From Punica granatum (taxonomy: Eukaryota > Streptophyta > Magnoliopsida > Myrtales > Lythraceae), in the NCBI RefSeq assembly GCF_007655135.1, contig NC_045130.1, positions 15,934,001-15,998,000 of the forward strand: a stretch of 64,000 nucleotides of DNA, written 5' to 3'. Position 1 is the stretch's first letter. Each line of letters begins with the position of its first letter. Below are positions 1-11,953 of this stretch, piece by piece. The notes beneath the pieces were generated by a model that searched no databases, was not told the DNA's origin, and saw nothing but the letters and a program-made list of their open reading frames with translations. Made by a program: the position numbers and the translations under genes.

Positions 1-339
1 CTTCCCTGAATTCGTCCACCCAACGAAGCCTATTTTAACAGCGAGAAACTGCTAAAGGTGGAGCACGAAGACCGTGCCGAGACAAGCCAACGGTACTCGC
101 ATGGCTATCCTCAATGAAAGTAAGAGCTTGACTCCCTGCCTCATTAGCGCAAAACCGAGATCGCTAAAAGTTAAGATCAAGTTTTTTGCAAAAGCAACAT
201 CGATGTTCTTTCTGTACCTTGAGGTAAATATTAAAAGATATGTCTATAAAATAAGAATATGAAGGAAAAATATCATATTTGGATCACTTGAAAGTGTCTA
301 TGTGACTTGACAAGAAAATAATTACCAGGTATTTTTTAT
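1..339. other. No gene recognised at left edge
   Basis: The first 340 bases hold only a short open frame (74-262, 62 codons) with no family resemblance and no splice-site context. The left edge cuts whatever lies upstream. Confidence 0.4.
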
Positions 340-646
340 AGTGTGTTTGGTTATAGATTTTAATTGAGTTGAGTTTTGATTTTAATTTGTTTGTAATGAT
401 TGTGATGTTGAATTATGAGAAAAAGTGTGAAACAATAATAAATAGTTGAAAAAAAGTAATGATTGTATTATTGAATTGTGGAAAAAGTAATGAATAGTTG
501 AGAGAATTTATTATTAAAAATTGAATTGAATGGTTAAAAAATTAAAAAAAAAATTAAAAAAAGTAATAATTATATTGTTAATTTTGTTGTATAGTGAATA
601 GAGTTAAATATTAAAATCAGATTGCGAAATCAAACGGACCGTTAAT
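340..646 (+). repeat. AT-rich MITE, family A, copy 1
   Basis: An AT-rich block opens with GTGTTTGGTTATAGATTTTA and closes with a sequence whose complement reads GGTCCGTTTGATTTC, giving imperfect inverted ends of about 25-30 bases. The interior repeats phrases such as AAAAAGTAATGATTGTATTATTGAATTG, quoted here in part only (AGTAATGATTGTATTATTGA). The same phrases recur at 15390-15716 and, reversed, at 35515-35745. It has no coding capacity. I see a small non-autonomous DNA transposon; the superfamily is not determined. Confidence 0.6.
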
Positions 647-784
647 ATTTCACGTGATTGTGTATCCAATTGATATGACGATATTTCAATGACATTGGTC
701 CTTTTAGTTTTTTTTTTTTTCCTCGGCTATTCAATGACATTGGTCGTGGATAAGAGACTGCACCAAACAAATAGCAGACGCCCG

Positions 785-910
785 CAAACTCTCTCAACAA
801 TAAAGGGCCGTGCTCATTTGCAGGGCCCAATAAGAGCAGCAAGACGAGAGCGTAGGGTTTACGTGGACGGCCCAATAAGAGCTGATTCTACCCAATGAGC
901 CGGCCCAACC
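785..910. promoter_or_regulatory. Site II / telo-box cluster without an assigned gene
   Basis: Two copies of GGCCCAATAAGAGC lie at 824-837 and 869-882. A telo-box (TAGGGTTT, 853-860) sits between them, and a third GGCCCA is at 902-907. In plants GGCCCA (site II, TCP-binding) combined with telo-box motifs marks promoters of ribosomal and other growth-linked genes. No downstream coding exon is recognisable within the next 2 kb on either strand, so the target could lie left of the window or be lost. Confidence 0.45.
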
Positions 911-2729
911 CGTCGGACACCGATGATGAGGGATGATGTTGTCCTCCCCCGAGAATTGTTTGTGACAAAATCCTTGTACTTTGATAGGGAGAATGTCTTA
1001 TGTGTAACGAAAATATTACGTATGATTATGTTATAAGACACGTAAAAAATATTATTTTTGGTGATAATGAATTATTTTCGTTAACAATGGATTTTTTTTT
1101 TTGTTTACATATTAAAAACCAAAATAACAAATTGTTATTGCTATGTAATTTTGCCACGTAGTACTTCCATTACATACAAAACTTTCTCCTTCGGAGGACC
1201 TATAATCGGTTCCACCACAGCAACTAAGTAATTATGTGGAAAGACTGTCCCGAATAGGAGAATGTCTTGTACGCAATAGAATCCACGTACCAACATTACA
1301 AGACACGTAAAAAAGAAATGGGAATACGTAGAAGCTTGTAATGTTATCACGTGAATTTCGTTGCATACCACCGAAGCTTCCAAGACTTTCTTCCCGAACA
1401 AAACTCCTGGGCCCAGCATGTCTCACGGGCCTACATCGATCTTGCACTTCTAGCTCTGCAGCCCACGGAGAAGTCGAGATTCGATTTTTTCAGATTAAAA
1501 CGGATTACATTCATCATTAGAGGCTGTCCATCTGCAGGTGCATCAGAACATGCGCAACGTGCGGAGCTACACCCGACTTCATGACACCGACACATTTATT
1601 GGGAGACCCTATCTAATGTTTCTAAATAGAGGGTCCACTGGGGTCGGCAGCTGCGAAAGACAAAGTAGCTACGAAGGACGAGAAGAGGAAAAGTGGGGAA
1701 GGGAGAGGACAAGGAAGGATATGCAACTCGTGGCTGTGAGTAGTCCTGCCTAAGCTTTCATACATTGCTAATTTGCACTTCTTCCATTTGTGGACGTGAA
1801 AGTTTCCCCGTGCCGGGGCCACCCTCGGCTCTACTAGAAAGGAATACGGTGTCGTTAAGCCAGCTAGCAGTCGGACAGTCCGGAGCCAAGAGAGTTCTTC
1901 GCTTTCGCATGCATACGTAATAGGGGTAAACATCGGGTACGAACTTTGATCCATTTATGCTATCAGCGTGCATCTAGTGTTTTAGTGGAAAAATAAGAGG
2001 GCAATAGATCATTTATTGCATACAAGGGGAAATATGGAATTATGTGAAATGAAGCAAAATAATATTTCCATATAGGGTAGGATATAAGATACAAACATGT
2101 AATTTGAATTTATCCAGTATAAACGAGAGGTATGGATGATCAAAATGACATACATCATTTCAACCAATAAGATAATGGCTCGAGGTGGCCATTACATAGA
2201 GACTTGTTATACAACTAGTCAACCAAGCGCACCATCTCCTTGCTTCAAGAGCAAGACGCGAAATATGTTCAACAACTTGATGCCCTGCGATTCTTTCGCT
2301 GCATACATGATTGGAGATGTTCTGAGGGCACAATGACTGAAATTTAATCGATATGAATCTAGTGAACATGTTTACTGCGTATGAGTTTATTGGTGTCGCC
2401 TCAAAGAAAAGCAAGGTTAACCGTGAATACGAATACCTACCATAATTAGAATGTTTGTTTCAATCTTTTAATCATCAATCATGTAAAGCTTATCCCCCCA
2501 AATTCGCAACACTGATCATTAAATTACTTTTTAAGTTTGGATGAGCATGTGGATGAGAGGATTTAGGATTAGAAGAAAAAAAAATTAAGATGATTCAATC
2601 ATATGATATAATTGAATTGCGTACACCCATTTCTTTTAGTAAATATATACAATATACTCTAAAATTTTGGGTTATTGAAAAGGGAGAGTGCTTTGATTAT
2701 CTTTGAACCCCTTATTTTGGGTTAATAAT
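911..2729. other. Intergenic, no gene recognised
   Basis: Several open frames of 60-110 codons occur on both strands (for example 1622-1954 on -), but none shows a domain, a plausible exon structure or biased composition. The segment 1400-1900 is less AT-rich than its surroundings and contains further GGCCC-type motifs. It may be an old, decayed gene or promoter; I cannot support more. Confidence 0.35.
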
Positions 2730-3220
2730 TGAAAAAATTACAAAATTTTCATATTTTAACAATTTTATCACGAATTTTTTTTCTTAATTTAAAAATGTAC
2801 AAACTTTCGATTTAGTAACAATTCTAACACGACGTCCAATTTTCTGTTAATTTGGACAGAATCAATGTTACAGAGGACGCTGACGATCCCAATTGAGGAT
2901 AAGGCGCCGGCGACCCCAATCAAGAGGGTGGTGACCGAAATCGAGAGCCCCACCACCCGAAATCGGGAGATCCCTCAAATTGGAGATTCTCAACCACAAC
3001 ATCGATCCTCACCTCCAATGGGGGTCGCCAGCGCCTTTCTCTTCGATTGGGGTCGCTGACGCCCTCTGTAGCCTCGATTTCGTCTAAATTAACAAAATTT
3101 TGATATCGTGCTAGAATTATTATCAAATCGAAAATTTGTATACTTTTAGATAAAAGGAAAAAATTTCGTTGTAAAATTATTAAAATATGAAAATTTAGTG
3201 TGCGTTTTTTTTTATTAATC
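2730..3220. repeat. Long-hairpin element, family B, copy 1
   Basis: About 150-base inverted arms (2735-2880 and 3062-3215) are complementary over most of their length, sharing for example CAAACTTTCGATTT on the left and the complement of AAATCGAAAATTTG on the right. A GC-rich centre (2880-3060) separates them. A second copy with the same arms lies at 38785-39331. There is no coding sequence. Long arms with a variable GC-rich centre suggest a non-autonomous DNA transposon of MULE-like style, which is inference. Confidence 0.7.
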
Positions 3221-3799
3221 CTTTTTTTTTGGAAAGTAATGGGAATTAAATAATCAAAAGGAAAATAAAAGGATGTAATAAATAAATTATTGAAAAAGAG
3301 AAAGTGGCCCCATTAATTTACACCCGCCAGTAATCATAGGACTGGTGCTTGATTTCTACTTGCTTCCAACGCCAACTTCACACGAAGCGCCGGGCGCACG
3401 TTTGTTCTTGGAAAAAACCGTCGACCCACCTGAGACATAAGGCTTGGGCGTACGCGCGCCGGGCGCACAGTACATGTCACCTCTAGCACCAGGGGAGAGA
3501 AGAAAAGTCGGCTGAGTTCAGCTCCATTGTCGTCGTCGTCGTCCTCCTCCTTCTTCTAGTCAGAGCTGAACTTCTCTGATTCTCTAATGGAAGTTTAATC
3601 GAACACTGCATCTTAACATTCAATCCTCTCCTGATTCCCGTCCGCAGCTCCGACCGGGCCGTAGCAACAGTTTCCTGGCGTAGCCATGCTGGTGAGCCGG
3701 GAAAACGAGGAATGATAAGGAGGCGAAGGTTACGCTGCTGAGCTTCCATTGGTAGGGGGGAAGGAGTGCGGAGAGACGAACCCGGTGTGGAGAGAGAGA
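3221..3799 (+). other. Upstream region and probable 5' leader of the B-box gene
   Basis: The first 100 bases are AT-rich. From about 3320 the composition turns GC-rich, and a run of TCG/TCC triplets lies at about 3527-3555, typical of a plant leader. No TATA box can be placed with confidence. Open frames on the complementary strand (3483-3911) overlap the true first exon and are not genes. Confidence 0.4.
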
Positions 3800-5915
3800 A
3801 TGCGAACGCTTTGCGACGTCTGCGAGAGCGCCGCCGCGATCCTCTTCTGCGCAGCAGACGAGGCCGCCCTGTGCCGCGCCTGCGATGAAAAGGTCTGAAA
3901 TCATCTCCCACTACCTGCTGGTTTCCTTATTCGATCTGCAGTCTCAAATTTTCTTATGCTCAATCTCCGGTTTGTTTAGCTTCTTCCCCATTAACGTGTC
4001 CCCGTGTCTGATCAAGCTAAAAGCTTCGTCCTTTCTCAGTTGAGAAAATGGAACTGAACCAGGAAGCTTAAGTCTTGATACTGAATTTCATCATATAACG
4101 TTTCCGACTATAGAGCAGAGGGAGGGAAAATGTGATGATAATTTTCTAATATTGTAGTTTTTTGTTTATTGGATTGTTTCATCTGTCTGTCTATAACCTC
4201 TCCCCCCTTTTTTTCGGATTAGGCCATGTTAAAGCTGGTTTTTTTTTTTTAATCTTTTTGGGGTAATCTACTAACAATGGTATGTGACTCTGTGTCGCCT
4301 CGGACTAAGGTCCATGGAGTCGATGCGAGTGCAAGTTTGAGCGGTAGCAGGTGGTCTAAGTTGGATGGTCAGAAAACGGAAGGGGTGGTGACGTTGGTTC
4401 ATTGTTTATCAGATTCCGTAGAATTTTGGTGTTGTGAGTTTGAGAAATTTGAAGTCCCATGCACTTGAAGTTATCCGGTTAGTTAGTCATCTGGAGTTGC
4501 AGAAGCATCTGTATTTATCCATATGTACTTATTCCATAACCATTCATCTTAATGAACGGATGTAATTCCCTAGTCCGAGTTCTCCGTTTATACCCTTTTC
4601 TTTTAGTTGGTAATTGTCATTTCTGCATCCATTTGTTTACTGTGTTTGTCATTTTTTTTTTCCCGTTTGAATGCATCAGTTCGGGTCGGGTCGGCACTCT
4701 TTTCATCTGCCATCTAATATGTTGGTAGTTTTCTGAATATCGAGTCCTCAAAAACCTGCTCTATGATACATAGCTTCCTGGATCCAAACTGCTCGTCCAA
4801 TAAAACGCCTTAAGAAATTATCGCTGTAAGCAGTGAAATTAAATTTGTGAAATAAATTGTTAGTTCATTGTTTATGAAATGCAAAATTCGTGAGACGGTT
4901 CAAATTAAACATTGAATAAAAGGTGGATTCATGAGGCATCTCCAAATTTTCTGTGCGACCAATCCTTAATGTGACGGTGGTGTTCACAACAAAAGAAGTT
5001 GTGTTACTTTTTGTAACTTTATCTGGTGTTAGACGTTAAAAATCCATTCACAAAGGACACTATGCATGAGTTCGCAGGTGCACTTGTGTAACAAGCTAGC
5101 TAATCGACATGTTCGGGTTGGGCTAGCTGATCCCAGCGATGTCCCTCACTGTGACATTTGTGAAAATGCACCTGGTATGCTGTTTTATTGGCTTATAAAT
5201 TCTCTCTGTATTATGTATATAAGAGTTACAACGTGAGGTGGTATTTTACTGTACTTGAAAAAATTGTATGTAGCCTTCTTTTACTGTGAGGTAGATGGTA
5301 CTTCACTTTGCCTGCAATGCGATATGATTGTTCATGTTGGTGGTAAGAGAACTCATGGAAGATACCTCTTGCTGAGGCAGAGAATTGAGGTTCGTATCCT
5401 GGATTAGAGAGAGATGATTCTGGCTTTGCTTTGTGATGGATCTTTAGAACTCATTTTCTTGTTTGATGTTCGTTTTAATAGTTTCCGGGGGACAAACCCA
5501 GTCGCTTGGAAGAAACTGGGTTGCAAACTCTTGATCAAAATGATTTAAAGAGAGAACAGAACCAGCTGCCTGAGCTTAAAACTAGAGAGAGTCAGCAAAA
5601 TCACCGGGTATCACCAATTCAAGAGAGCGAGACAGGTGCTCCAGCTGATGGCACGATGGGCAATAAATTAATCGACCTGAACTCAAGGCCTCGAAGGATT
5701 CATGGACAAACATCAACTAACCAGGTTTTGACTTTTTCATCATTGCATATGGATTGGACCTCGTATAATTGCATATTATAAATCATAATTTGATGACTTG
5801 CTAACTTGTCAGTTCTCTTTGGAAGAAACAGGATATGGATATTGTGAATGGCTTAAACCATGAATCGGTGAGCATTGTCCCTGTTGGATCTTTTAAAAGA
5901 GAGCCCGAAAAGTGA
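3800..5915 (+). CDS. BBX19-like: Double B-box zinc finger protein, BBX18/BBX19 type
   Basis: Coding exons are 3800-3892, 5078-5174, 5274-5389, 5482-5724 and 5832-5915, all with GT/AG borders and consistent phases, giving 210 aa. B-box 1 uses C5, C8, C17, C25, C28, H33 and H42. B-box 2 starts at C56-x2-C59 and continues with C68, C76, C79, H84 and H91. Both follow the MRxLCDxCESAAA and [13 protein letters not shown] patterns of the BBX18/19 subgroup. The tail has no CCT domain. It carries the [13 protein letters not shown] stretch and ends in FKREPEK, as in this subgroup, and the length is close to Arabidopsis BBX19 (about 200 aa). Family members are nuclear co-regulators of light signalling and flowering that act through protein contacts of the B-boxes. 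Start chosen: first ATG, directly opening B-box 1. BBX18 versus BBX19 cannot be separated here. Confidence 0.92.
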
Positions 5916-7830
5916 GCAAGGTGTAGCTTCTATTTCTCCTTATTCTGCTTTTTGTGTTCAATTAAACATTTGTAGGCATTTGCTACTTCATGTCTTGGTA
6001 AGTCCCATTTTTACCTGACATTGTTTACTTATACTTCTTCTGAATACTTGAAATGGTAGTTAGAAATATTGTCCGTGGCTTACCCAAATTCCAGGAAGGT
6101 CTCATGAAAACCGAGTTGTTTAAGATTGCCTGATGCTCGATCTTTTGCTTGCATTTTTCTTTTGCATGGCATTTGTATATATACAGAGCCATCCAAATGG
6201 CTCTTTAGACATCGCTCTCTATATGCAGATGCATATAATTTTAGAAGGGTTAGTAAAAAACGAAAACTAAAAGATGGATACCTAGACTTTCTTTGGTATG
6301 AGGTGGAGATATTTAGTAGTAACAATACGCGATCAGTTCACAGTAAGAAGAGCCATATATCGGGGGAGAGCTGTGTCTGTTTCACTGTTATAATTTGATT
6401 TGCACAATTGATTTCTTTTTGATGTGGTGTTGTCCTTTGTTGCAACATTGACTGAATCATGTTGCTTTCACTATGTGACTTGCAGATGACATGGCACCAC
6501 AATCAGCCCTCTCACCCTTTTGACTACTCTGGACCTACTTGGGGCATTCATCTGGTTCCGTGGCTTGGGTTTTCAATTCGATCATTTCCTTTGCACAGAG
6601 TTTTACTTGGTGGAACATTTCTTTCTCATTGAATGTATTGAAAGTGATGAAGAAATCTTGCTTAGAATAGCACATCAATGATATAACTAGCAGGATATAA
6701 TGCGCTAGCATTTTCAGATCCTAACTGTATCCTTCACAGCTATCAGTCAAAAAATTTACTCTCTTTAATTTCGCTCTATTAGGTCTTTCACCGACATCAT
6801 TGATTCTTGTGTTTGGGGCAATCTCATACCGTGACCTCAGCAGTACAAGGTGCTATAATGTGCTACCGGTTCTGTTATTGACTTGTATAAACTTGCTGCT
6901 GCTAACAGATATACGAGAGAGAGTCTTCGCTGATATTTCATAGCTAAACCTCTACCCTGAAATTCACAAACTGTAAATCGATTCAAATGATGCTAATTTA
7001 CCAGTAGAGAGCCGACCCTAACATATTTGGTCGAACTGGGAACCAATCGGTTTAAGCCCTGATCCAGTGGCATTACATGTGAAGTTTCTTATTGAATCAC
7101 GGCTCTGTTTTAATTATCTTTGAACTGATTTACTTGTCAAGCATTCCTGGCCTCAGCGAGCTCTGGATCACTGATTTGCCTATGTTCAGATTGTCTCTCT
7201 ACCCTTTGAAAATTAATCATCTCGGTTGAACGGGACTTTGTTTCTGTATTCTTCCATCGATTTATTTGTCGCCTTTCCATGTGATATGAACCGATTAATA
7301 AAATAACAGAGACTAAGCCATGTATAAAAGCTGTAAAACTCAAAAACTGTGAAATAAATGAGGATTCTCTTTTCATGTTTCCGTGGGTCGGTTCAGTGCG
7401 GGCATCTTTGAAAACCCACACTGAACTCAATGGGTACGAGTTTCGGTCGATTAACTTCTACTGTTCTTCTCCATATGAAAGGACCGAATAGTTCATCAGT
7501 GGATGCATAGAAGGGCCTGGGAGTATTCTATGGCATAATGATCGGAGGCTCATAATGTCGGAAAATATAAACTATTTTAGGAGCTTGACATCCAATTCGT
7601 GCAAATTAGTATAAAGGATGAACATGCACAAAGTACACACGACCTCATCAGCTAGTGGAGAAGAAAAACTTTAGTGAACAAAAATAAGTCTCTGTGGCTA
7701 TTAACCATCAACACACTGAGAGAAATTAACTTCCTTAACCCTTCGAGCTCCACCACCATCAATATTTTCCTTCGATACCCGAGCTATTGCCGATTCGCTT
7801 CCTTATAGTCTATCTTCAAAGAGGGACTGC
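5916..7830. other. 3' flank of BBX gene and intergenic spacer
   Basis: The stretch just after the BBX stop is probably 3' UTR, and a spliced 3' UTR ending at a CAG near 6485 is possible. Beyond about 6700 I see nothing coding. The last part (7440-7830) should contain the 3' UTR of the aldolase gene, read from the other strand. Confidence 0.4.
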
Positions 7831-9946
7831 TTAATACACGTATCCCTTGACGAACATTCCCTTCTTGGCCTCCTCGGACTCGCCCTCGCCGGTGTACTTG
7901 CCGAGCTGGGCTAGGGAGTTGGCCTTGGCCCGGACAAGGAGAGTGTCCTGGGCAGCCTTCACGTTCTGGGGCCTGCCTCCCCATGTCTTCAGGCATGTGT
8001 TCTGGAGGGCCCTGGCATATGAGAAGGATACATGCCACGGGTTGGGCTGCTGGTTCATTGCGTTCAAGTTCAGGGTTGCCTCGACTTCGGATTGCCCTCC
8101 AGACAAGAACTGCACGTAACGCATAAATTTTGCATCATCGTCAATGAAGGCTAAACATCTACGTAGTCTCAAAACAGTTCCGGTTTTCTGTAAGGAAACT
8201 TCTCAGAGAAAAATCGCATCGGTTTGAACACTATATTTGCAAAAACCGGAATTCGGAATTGTTGACGGGGATTACCATGATGCCGGGAACGGAGGGAGGG
8301 ATTCTAGTCCTTAGGAGCTTGAGGGTGTAAGCAGCGACTTGCTCAGGGGTGGCCTTTTCTTTGCACTCGGCTCCTGGGGTGACCATGCTGGGCTTGAGGA
8401 GGATACCCTCGAACATCACATTGTTCTCAGCAAGGTAGAAGAACACCTCAGCCCACACCTTCCGGGCCACCTCGAATGTTCTGTCGATGCCGTGGTCTCC
8501 ATCAAGCAGGATCTCTGGCTCAACAATCGGGACCAACCCGTTGTCCTGCCATAATCCCACCAGAAGTTAAAAAGTTGTTAGGGGATCAGGCCGCAGAAAC
8601 TCTCTCATCCATTGTTGGTTTGATTATATGTTTGGTCTTACCTGAGAGATAGCAGCATAGCGGGCGAGACCCCAGGCAGCTTCCTTGACAGCCAAGGCAG
8701 ATGGGCCATTGGGGATGCTCACGACGGTACGCCTGGTTCAATCAATAAAAAGAGTTCCGGTTAATGCAAATTTCCGAGTACAGTGTCTTAATTTACTGAT
8801 GGATCTAAATGCTTGATACGTCAGAATAAATATTTCAGGATGGAAGAAGACCTCACCATTTAGCAAAACGAGCTCCCTGCTGGTAGTAGGCAGCCGAGCG
8901 GGAAGCAAGACCGTCGAGACCCTGGCACCATGACTCATTGTTCGATCCAGCAAGCGGCACCAAACCCTGTTCACATAATTTCCCCAAATCAATCAGACCC
9001 CGAAACTCTACAAGCGGCACTTTTGTCATTTCATACGACCATTAGATATCATCAATTTGCTTACCTTGTCGACCTTGATACCGGGGACGATCTTCTGCTC
9101 AACAAGGACATCAACCATCTTCTTGCCATCAACGGTGGATTGGTAGAGAGTCTCCTCAAAGAGGATGGCCCCAGAGATGTACTGGCCAAGCCCCGGGGCA
9201 GAGACCAGCAATGTCCTGTAGGCCTGGCGGTTAGCCTCGGTGTTCTCAAGGCCAATTGAGGCCAACCGCTTCCCGCAGGTGGCATTCGACTCGTCCATGG
9301 CCAAGATCCCACGCCCAGGAGAGGCAACTGTTTTCTATTAATTACCATCCCACAAAAAGAAGAACACGAGAACATCATCAGCCTCCCTTCAAACCTTAAA
9401 GAAGCTAATCTTAAAAAGCGTGAAGACAAGACCCAGCACGTCTAACAATTTGAATGTACACTGCAACAATTGACTGGCATAAAGATAAAAGGGCAAACCG
9501 ATATCGTACAGTACAGTGATATTTTTCAGAAAGAAACATTTGATCATAGAGATGAACATGTAGAGATACTGCAGAGACTACTATCCGCCAGTCTTTTCAT
9601 ACTACCTAAGTAGAGGTCTCGTATGTATCGATGCAAGTTACAAATAAAAACCCGGGCTAAGTATCAGAAATGTATTAAATAATCTACACTAGCTACTGAG
9701 ACTACGAAGCTGATATCTAACTCTACATACACAACAAGCAAGGACTTGTTTCAGAAGATATTCCCGACTTACCGCAGTCTTAACAAGCTCATCGGCATAG
9801 CTTGCGCGGATGGTGAGGCCTGATGAAGCGGTGGCGGGCTGGCAGCGGACAGCAGCAGTCGAGGGGAGGCGGATGGATTGTCCACCCTTCACCCACTCGG
9901 ACTTCTCGAGGACTGGGGAGGAGTTGAGCAACGATGCTGAGGCCAT
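7831..9946 (-). CDS. FBA: Fructose-bisphosphate aldolase class I, chloroplastic
   Basis: Exons in gene order are 9946-9773, 9334-9065, 8966-8857, 8732-8642, 8545-8276 and 8109-7831, giving 397 aa, the usual length for plastid aldolases. Residues 1 to about 46 form a Ser/Ala-rich transit peptide with few acids. The core follows with [18 protein letters not shown], the VEPEIL motif (Glu about 224) and LLKPSMV with the Schiff-base lysine at about K266. It ends in KGYVY, keeping the C-terminal Tyr typical of class I aldolases. The enzyme cleaves or forms fructose-1,6-bisphosphate and sedoheptulose-1,7-bisphosphate in the Calvin cycle in the stroma. The acceptor of exon 2 is the TAG at 9335-9337, not the nearer CAG, because only this keeps KTVASPG in frame. 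No key residue is missing. Which FBA1-3 paralogue it is cannot be decided. Confidence 0.96.
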
Positions 9947-10083
9947 TTCTCTACTGATTGTTCTAACTGCTGCACTTGCCTCTCAAACGTTTAGTTATGT
10001 TATCTCTTTATCTCCTCCCCACGCTGAAGGGCTATCTCTTACCACAAACACACGCACAGACATTCCAGTGGCACTCTTAGGAC

Positions 10084-10090
10084 ATTTATA
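10084..10090 (-). promoter_or_regulatory. TATA box of the aldolase gene
   Basis: The reverse strand reads TATAAAT here, 138 bases upstream of the aldolase ATG. This predicts a transcription start near 10055 and a leader of about 110 bases. It is the only good TATA match in the right place. Confidence 0.6.
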
Positions 10091-10155
10091 ATTGCCCATG
10101 TTTGAGCACAAGATGTTCCATTTGAGGCTGTCGTGAGCCGGCCAATGGGCCTCCG

Positions 10156-10172
10156 CCACGTGGATGATAACC
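10156..10172 (-). promoter_or_regulatory. G-box / I-box pair upstream of aldolase
   Basis: A palindromic G-box CCACGTGG is followed three bases on by GATAACC (an I-box when read on +). It lies about 70 bases upstream of the TATA box. The G-box plus I-box pairing is the known light-responsive module of photosynthesis genes such as rbcS and fits a plastid Calvin-cycle enzyme. The function here is inferred from position and motif only. Confidence 0.55.
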
Positions 10173-11215
10173 CCATGACTTGGCGGGCTGTTGTCCGTGG
10201 CTCATACTGAGAGGTTCATTCCCACCTCGAAAAAATGAGAGACAGAATTATTGAAAATTAAATTATGGCCCCAAAACTCTGCTGATATTTTGTTGGCAAG
10301 CTGACAAATGTATCATGTTCTCCCATCAGGCCAAATTCTGGAGGAATGTAAAAACATGATGCCCTTGAGGAAATTCTACCTCATTTTAAATTTCTTCTCT
10401 TGGCTTTTTGTGACAATTTGTCAGTGATCTGTTGTAATTTCAATGGCTGTGGTTTGATTAGGTGATCTAGAGGTGAGAGTGAGCTCCATGTTAACGGTGG
10501 GAGATCCTCAATCAAACTTGGTCATCTGCATCAATCAACTCTCATGGAAGGGCCCACGCAGATTTCCTATTTCTTGCACTGATAGCTGCCCATGGACAAG
10601 AAAGGAGAGGGGGGATATTTATTGAACTTCTTGTTGATGCACTTACTGTGAAGTGTACACCTTGGAGAAATCGGGGCGTCATGTGATCGACCCGTGAGGC
10701 TGAGGCCGAGGATTCTGCAAAACTTCGAGTTGATATCAATGAACTTTTTATTTCATTTAGTGTACACTGGGGTTGCGTCAGATTTGCCACCTGAGTATGA
10801 GTTTTGGCTTAGTAAAGGTAGATTACTGGAGTTTCAAAGAGATCAAAGTAATCTGCAACATGGAAGATTAGGTGAAAGAAACACCACCTCATCCTCAAGG
10901 TTAGGCAAGAAACGCAATACGAACCTAAAATTCTTTTTTGTTCTGATGCTTCAAAGAATCGACATCTCTGCGGTACTGTTCAGTCTATTCATTTTAATGT
11001 TGCTCATAGCGAGAGCGCTTATCAAACATCTAGGATTGAAAAGTGGTTCAGTGGCTTTTTCTAAATGCTGAGAAATAGAAAATCGAACCTCAAATTCTAC
11101 AATGTACATCCTTCGTTCGGTCTCTATCATGGGCTGCTCAAGTCCAAAAAAGACTACATGAAAATGTACCTTGCCTATTAGATCGACACCGAATTCATAG
11201 TTCTGATGATAGAAG
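10173..11215. other. Intergenic between aldolase promoter and unknown acidic gene
   Basis: No conserved coding sequence is seen; the open frame 10694-11071 on + (125 codons) has no recognisable domain. The right end (about 11080-11215) is probably the 3' UTR of the reverse-strand gene that stops at 11216. Confidence 0.35.
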
Positions 11216-11953
11216 TCAAGAATCTTGGTTTAGAGACAGGTCTGCAATTCCTGCAACTAGACCAAGAATGGAACCATCGCCGCCATCATTCCACCGGCCA
11301 GGGTAATTCTCAGGTTGTGATGGGGGTATTTGATTGGAGCTTTCTTCTGATGCTGCTAGGGCCTTGTTCAACTCTTTAGCAAAGTCGTCTTCCTCTTCTG
11401 GAATCTCCAATTCCCAGACCTTGAAGATGTCTTTGCCAGTAGGGTCATTCTCGAGGGCTTCTAATTTGAACCCAGGACTCACACTCACATTCACCCTTTC
11501 TTTTCCTTCTTCTTCATCTGGGAATTCCTTATAGTTAGGCAGAAATGGACTACCGACAGAAGTTTGTGCCTCCAAACTTTCACCAAGCACCGAACTTTCA
11601 CTTTCTTTCCGTGCTTCGTCTATAAGGAAGGGAATGACAAGATCATCATCATCAGCTCTTTCTGAGAACTTTGCGGTTTCAGACTCTTCAGCAGAAGGAA
11701 TCATAATCATATCGACTTCATAATTATCACTCTGGTTAATCCCACTTTCGACAGCTGAGGATTCAAGGGCTTCCAGCAAGGCTTGTTTCAAAGAATCCCA
11801 ACCATTTTCATGAACTTCAAGGTCTTTAGTGAGACACGAATCGACCCATGCAATGTCTTCCGGGGAGAGAACATCTCCGCTTTGCTTGGTATCCGATGAA
11901 GAACGAAGCGCTAAAGACATGGACCCTACACTATTTCCATCTTCAACAGCCAT
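11216..11953 (-). CDS. Acidic plant protein of unknown function (245 aa)
   Basis: A single coding exon runs from ATG 11953 to TGA 11216. An in-frame extension to 11998 exists, but the bases before the ATG read CTGACAG/GC, a good splice acceptor, so the leader is probably spliced and the ATG at 11953 is the better start. The product is strongly acidic and Ser/Glu-rich, without signal peptide, membrane segment or cysteine clusters. Two stretches look constrained. One is LSPEDIAWVDSCL (about residues 29-41), followed by a predicted helix with SLKQALLEALESS. The other is IFKVWELEIPEEEDDF and the helix KELNKALAASEE near the C-terminus, before GSILGLVAGIADLSLN. I do not recognise the family; the layout suggests a disordered linker between two short helical motifs that could bind partners. 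Long open frame, sensible start and clean acceptor make it a real gene. Confidence 0.75.
   Translation of the reverse strand: MAVEDGNSVGSMSLALRSSSDTKQSGDVLSPEDIAWVDSCLTKDLEVHENGWDSLKQALLEALESSAVESGINQSDNYEVDMIMIPSAEESETAKFSERADDDDLVIPFLIDEARKESESSVLGESLEAQTSVGSPFLPNYKEFPDEEEGKERVNVSVSPGFKLEALENDPTGKDIFKVWELEIPEEEDDFAKELNKALAASEESSNQIPPSQPENYPGRWNDGGDGSILGLVAGIADLSLNQDS

Noticed and set aside
3483..3911. 142-codon Arg-rich frame on -
   Set aside because: Overlaps the leader and first exon of the B-box gene and mirrors its TCG/TCC triplet run.
9328..9330. CAG as acceptor of aldolase exon 2
   Set aside because: Using it loses the conserved KT before VASPG and breaks the frame; the TAG seven bases upstream restores both.
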